A stretch of DNA of 23,839 bases, taken from IMG/VR virus record IMGVR_UViG_3300020478_000068, positions 1-23,839 of that record; one strand, written 5' to 3'. Shown in pieces: positions 21,838-23,839 of the stretch. Position numbers and translations under genes: made by a program. The DNA is from a virus. The notes beneath the pieces are model-generated. The model saw nothing but the letters and a program-made list of their open reading frames with translations, was not told the origin of the DNA and did no database searches. Positions within the stretch are counted from its first letter, which is position 1; the number at the start of each line of letters is the position of its first letter.

Positions 21838-22773
21838 ATGTTTTTATGGGTTGAACAATATCGTCCCCAGTCGATTGAGGAATGTATTATTCCTGATGAA
21901 ACTAAGGCGATGTTTAAAGGGTTCTTAGAGCAAGGAGAGATTCCTAATCTTCTTCTTGCAGGACCAGCAGGGGTGGGAAAGACTACCGTTGCTAAGGCAT
22001 TGTGTAATGAGATAGGAGCAGATTTTTATGTCATTAATGGGTCTGATGAGGGTAGATTCCTGGACACTGTACGCAATCAGGCAAAGACCTTTGCTGCTAC
22101 TGTTTCTCTTACATCTGAATCAAACCATAAAATTATCATTGTGGATGAGGCGGATAATACGACGCCTGACGTACAGTTATTACTTAGGGCGTCGATTGAA
22201 GAATTCCAGAAAAACTGTAGGTTCATATTCACGTGTAATTATAAAAATAAAATCATAGAACCACTGCACTCAAGGTGTGCTGTAGTGGATTTCACATTGA
22301 AAGGAGCACAAAAGCAGGCATTAGCAGCAGAATTCTTTCATCGTGCCAAAGATATACTAGACAAGGAGAACGTTAAGTATGACCCAAAGGTTATTGCCGC
22401 TTTGGTTAAGAAGTATTTCCCTGATTTTCGCCGTACTCTTAATGAGTTGCAGCGTTATTCCAATCGTGGTGAGGTAGATTCAGGTATACTTGCACAACAG
22501 ACCGATGTTAACATACAGGACTTGGTTAAGTTCTTACAAGGTCGCGAGTTTACTAACATGAAGAAGTGGGTGGTTCAGAACATGGATAATGAACCTGTCA
22601 AGATCATGCGTAAGGTATATGATTCCATGTATGATTACTTGAAACCTCAATCTATACCTGAGGCAGTCCTTATTATTGGTGAGTACCAGTATAAGTCTGC
22701 ATTTGTAGCAGATCAGGAGATTAATTTAGTTGCATTCCTTACAGAGATAATGATGAGGTGTGAGTTCAAATGA
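21838..22773 (+). CDS. 44: Clamp loader large subunit gp44
   Basis: This AAA+ ATPase, with gp62, opens gp45 and loads it on primed DNA. The 311-residue length is close to T4 gp44 (319). Motifs are an N-terminal WVEQYRP segment, Walker A GPAGVGKT at 42-49, Walker B IIIVDEAD with Asp103/Glu104, sensor-1 FTCNYKNKI near 131-139, and the SRC arginine-finger motif at 145-147. The C-terminal collar-type helical region follows. It overlaps the next small gene by ATGA. The partner gene 62, which directly follows 44 in T4, is not at this position. Confidence 0.95.
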   Translation: MFLWVEQYRPQSIEECIIPDETKAMFKGFLEQGEIPNLLLAGPAGVGKTTVAKALCNEIGADFYVINGSDEGRFLDTVRNQAKTFAATVSLTSESNHKIIIVDEADNTTPDVQLLLRASIEEFQKNCRFIFTCNYKNKIIEPLHSRCAVVDFTLKGAQKQALAAEFFHRAKDILDKENVKYDPKVIAALVKKYFPDFRRTLNELQRYSNRGEVDSGILAQQTDVNIQDLVKFLQGREFTNMKKWVVQNMDNEPVKIMRKVYDSMYDYLKPQSIPEAVLIIGEYQYKSAFVADQEINLVAFLTEIMMRCEFK

Positions 22774-22970
22774 TTTTACCTGGCACTACAGTTGTGATTG
22801 ATGATCCTACTTCCATTTACAATGGTTATAGAGGGTTCGTTCAAAGAATTAGTGGTGATAAGATTGCTGTTTTGTTTGATGACATGTCACCATGGGAAAA
22901 ACTGATAACGTTCCCATTGAAGGTTGTTAGAGAGGACAAAACTGGATTCCAATACTATAAAATGAAATGA
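22770..22970 (+). CDS. Small SH3/KOW-like protein, unknown function
   Basis: This 66-residue protein reads as a small beta barrel: PGTTVVIDDP...YNGYRGFVQRISGDKIAVLFDD resembles a KOW or SH3-like fold (turn G-x-V, then Y-G-x-x-G-x-V, then I-A-V-L-F). It ends with a basic YYKMK. Such folds often bind nucleic acid or polymerase components, but the assignment is by eye. It is coupled to gp44 by an ATGA overlap, in the place where T4 has gene 62. It is far too short to be gp62 (T4 gp62 is 187 residues). Confidence 0.65.
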   Translation: MILPGTTVVIDDPTSIYNGYRGFVQRISGDKIAVLFDDMSPWEKLITFPLKVVREDKTGFQYYKMK

Positions 22971-23028
22971 GATATAATCAAATCTGTCTGACCTTATTGG
23001 TTATTCTTTCGTTCTTAAATTATCTGAA

Positions 23029-23661
23029 ATGAAATTTGATCTCAAACCTATTAAGACTATCCATGATATATTTCCTACACAAATCATGGAGTTTGAGGAC
23101 ATAGAGATTCCTCAGTGTGTTTGGGATGCATTACATAACGAAGAGTTAGGACTCTACAATTTTCCTAACACGGTATATACTTCTAGGGGTGACCTACATA
23201 AGAGACCAGAGTTTGCTTTGATTACTAAGCAGGTTCAGGACTGTCTAGACACCTATATGGTACAGCATATGCTGTCTTGTAATAGGTTAGAGATCTCTCT
23301 CATGTGGTCAGTCTTTGCAAAGGCTAGAGAGGGTGGTCATCATCCTATACACAGGCATACAATGTCAGCAGTTTGTGGTATACTGTACCTTACAGACGGG
23401 GTGTCTACGGTCTTCCATGACCCAGTTACATCCAGATCATATGATTGCCTTGAAGTAGAAAGAAATGATGGTTGGCATCCTTACTGGTCTAATCCAGCAA
23501 AGAAGGGAACCATACTGCTATGGCCAGGTTGGTTACTGCATAGTTCACAAGCGAACAACACAGAGAATGACCGTTGGGGTATCTCCTTTAATAGTTTACC
23601 TACAGGAGATGTAAATAACACCGCTAATGACTATCCTCAAGCAAGGATTTCTATATCATGA
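23029..23661 (+). CDS. 2OG-Fe(II) oxygenase family protein
   Basis: This 210-residue protein is of the phage 2-oxoglutarate/iron oxygenase type (like Pfam 2OG-FeII_Oxy_5). The core is HHPIHRHTMSAVCGILYL near 104-121 with candidate iron ligands His108 and His110, a VFHDP strand at 128-132, then LLWPGWLLHSSQ with His171, and DRWGISFN with Arg182 for 2-oxoglutarate. These proteins are very common in T4-like cyanophages, but their substrates are mostly unknown; roles in modification of nucleic acid, protein or tail proteins have been suggested. A 58-base gap precedes it, with no strong promoter. It overlaps the dam gene by ATGA. Confidence 0.82.
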   Translation: MKFDLKPIKTIHDIFPTQIMEFEDIEIPQCVWDALHNEELGLYNFPNTVYTSRGDLHKRPEFALITKQVQDCLDTYMVQHMLSCNRLEISLMWSVFAKAREGGHHPIHRHTMSAVCGILYLTDGVSTVFHDPVTSRSYDCLEVERNDGWHPYWSNPAKKGTILLWPGWLLHSSQANNTENDRWGISFNSLPTGDVNNTANDYPQARISIS

Positions 23662-23839
23662 AACTAAAAACACCGTTGAGATATCCTGGAGGTAAGTCTA
23701 GGGTCGCTAAGAAATTAATTGAGATGTTTCCTGATGGCATACAGGCATTCAGGGAACCATTTTTGGGTGGTGGTTCAACAGCAATTGCTTTCACTCAGAA
23801 GTATCCAGACATACCTGTCTGGGTAAATGATAAGTATGA
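23658..23839 (+). CDS. dam: DNA adenine methylase, N-terminal part (cut by window end)
   Basis: Only the first 60 residues are present; the frame is open at the right edge. The start is in an ATGA overlap with the oxygenase gene. The sequence LKTPLRYPGGKSRVAKKLIEMFP followed by REPFLGGGSTAIAFTQKYP and VNDKY is the N-terminus of a Dam/D12-class N6-adenine methyltransferase: the PLRYPGGKS segment and the S-adenosylmethionine-binding EPFLGGGS (FxGxG type) motif. The catalytic DPPY motif would lie beyond the window. It probably methylates phage DNA to protect it or to mark it for replication; the recognition site cannot be read from this part. Confidence 0.85.
   Translation, partial: MKLKTPLRYPGGKSRVAKKLIEMFPDGIQAFREPFLGGGSTAIAFTQKYPDIPVWVNDKY

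Noticed and set aside
22973-22978. TATAAT between the SH3/KOW-like gene and the oxygenase gene
   Set aside because: No reasonable -35 element is found 16-18 bases upstream and there is no extended -10; in an AT-rich sequence this match is expected by chance.
1-23839. tRNA genes, CRISPR arrays, integrase or attachment sites
   Set aside because: None could be recognised by reading; gene packing leaves almost no room for them, and no integrase-like protein is encoded.

Overview
The window is a contiguous piece of a T4-like myovirus (order and families of the cyanophage/marine 'T4 superfamily' type). Every supported gene is on the + strand, genes are tightly packed (many ATGA or TAATG stop/start overlaps), and no tRNA, rRNA, CRISPR array or insertion sequence was seen. 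A cyanobacterial host is suggested by the gene order sheath-tube-portal-core-protease-scaffold-capsid-gp3-uvsY-uvsW-gp55-47-46 ... 45-44, by a CobS-like ATPase gene, and by a small protein resembling DUF3110, a domain I know mainly from cyanobacteria and chloroplasts. These are family-level inferences from reading the proteins; no database search was run.

Region 1 (1-470) holds two small accessory genes: a membrane protein and a four-cysteine zinc-ribbon-like protein. Region 2 (about 500-9220) is the virion module: tail sheath gp18 with an inserted tandem repeat, tail tube gp19 with a Gly/Ser insertion, portal gp20, prohead core gp67, prohead protease gp21, scaffold gp22 and major capsid gp23, closed by a strong intrinsic terminator. 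Several of these genes carry a T4-late-promoter-like CTAAATA/TATAAATA box 23-52 bases before the start codon.

Region 3 (9221-10581) has three small unknown genes and a tail-tube-fold protein in the usual gp3 position. Region 4 (10581-16391) is recombination and late transcription: UvsY mediator, UvsW helicase, an unknown protein, the late sigma factor gp55 behind a near-consensus host sigma-70 promoter, and the gp47/gp46 nuclease with the DUF3110-like gene between them.

Region 5 (16453-20803) is the most unusual part: two overlapping small ORFs, then a 728-residue protein joining an HEVGH zincin-like motif to a C-terminal von Willebrand A (MIDAS) domain, two small unknown genes, and a CobS-like AAA+ ATPase with a helix-turn-helix-like N-terminus. 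Together these look like a MoxR-type ATPase/VWA/zincin protein-remodelling system rather than a B12 pathway.

Region 6 (20808-23839) is replication: a DUF3310-like protein, sliding clamp gp45 and clamp-loader ATPase gp44, followed by an SH3/KOW-like small protein, a 2OG-Fe(II) oxygenase and the start of a DNA adenine methylase that runs off the end. The clamp-loader small subunit gp62 is not found in the window. The genes would act together in this order: host-RNA-polymerase transcription of replication/recombination genes, gp55-dependent late transcription, recombination-dependent replication, and virion assembly with proteolytic head maturation.
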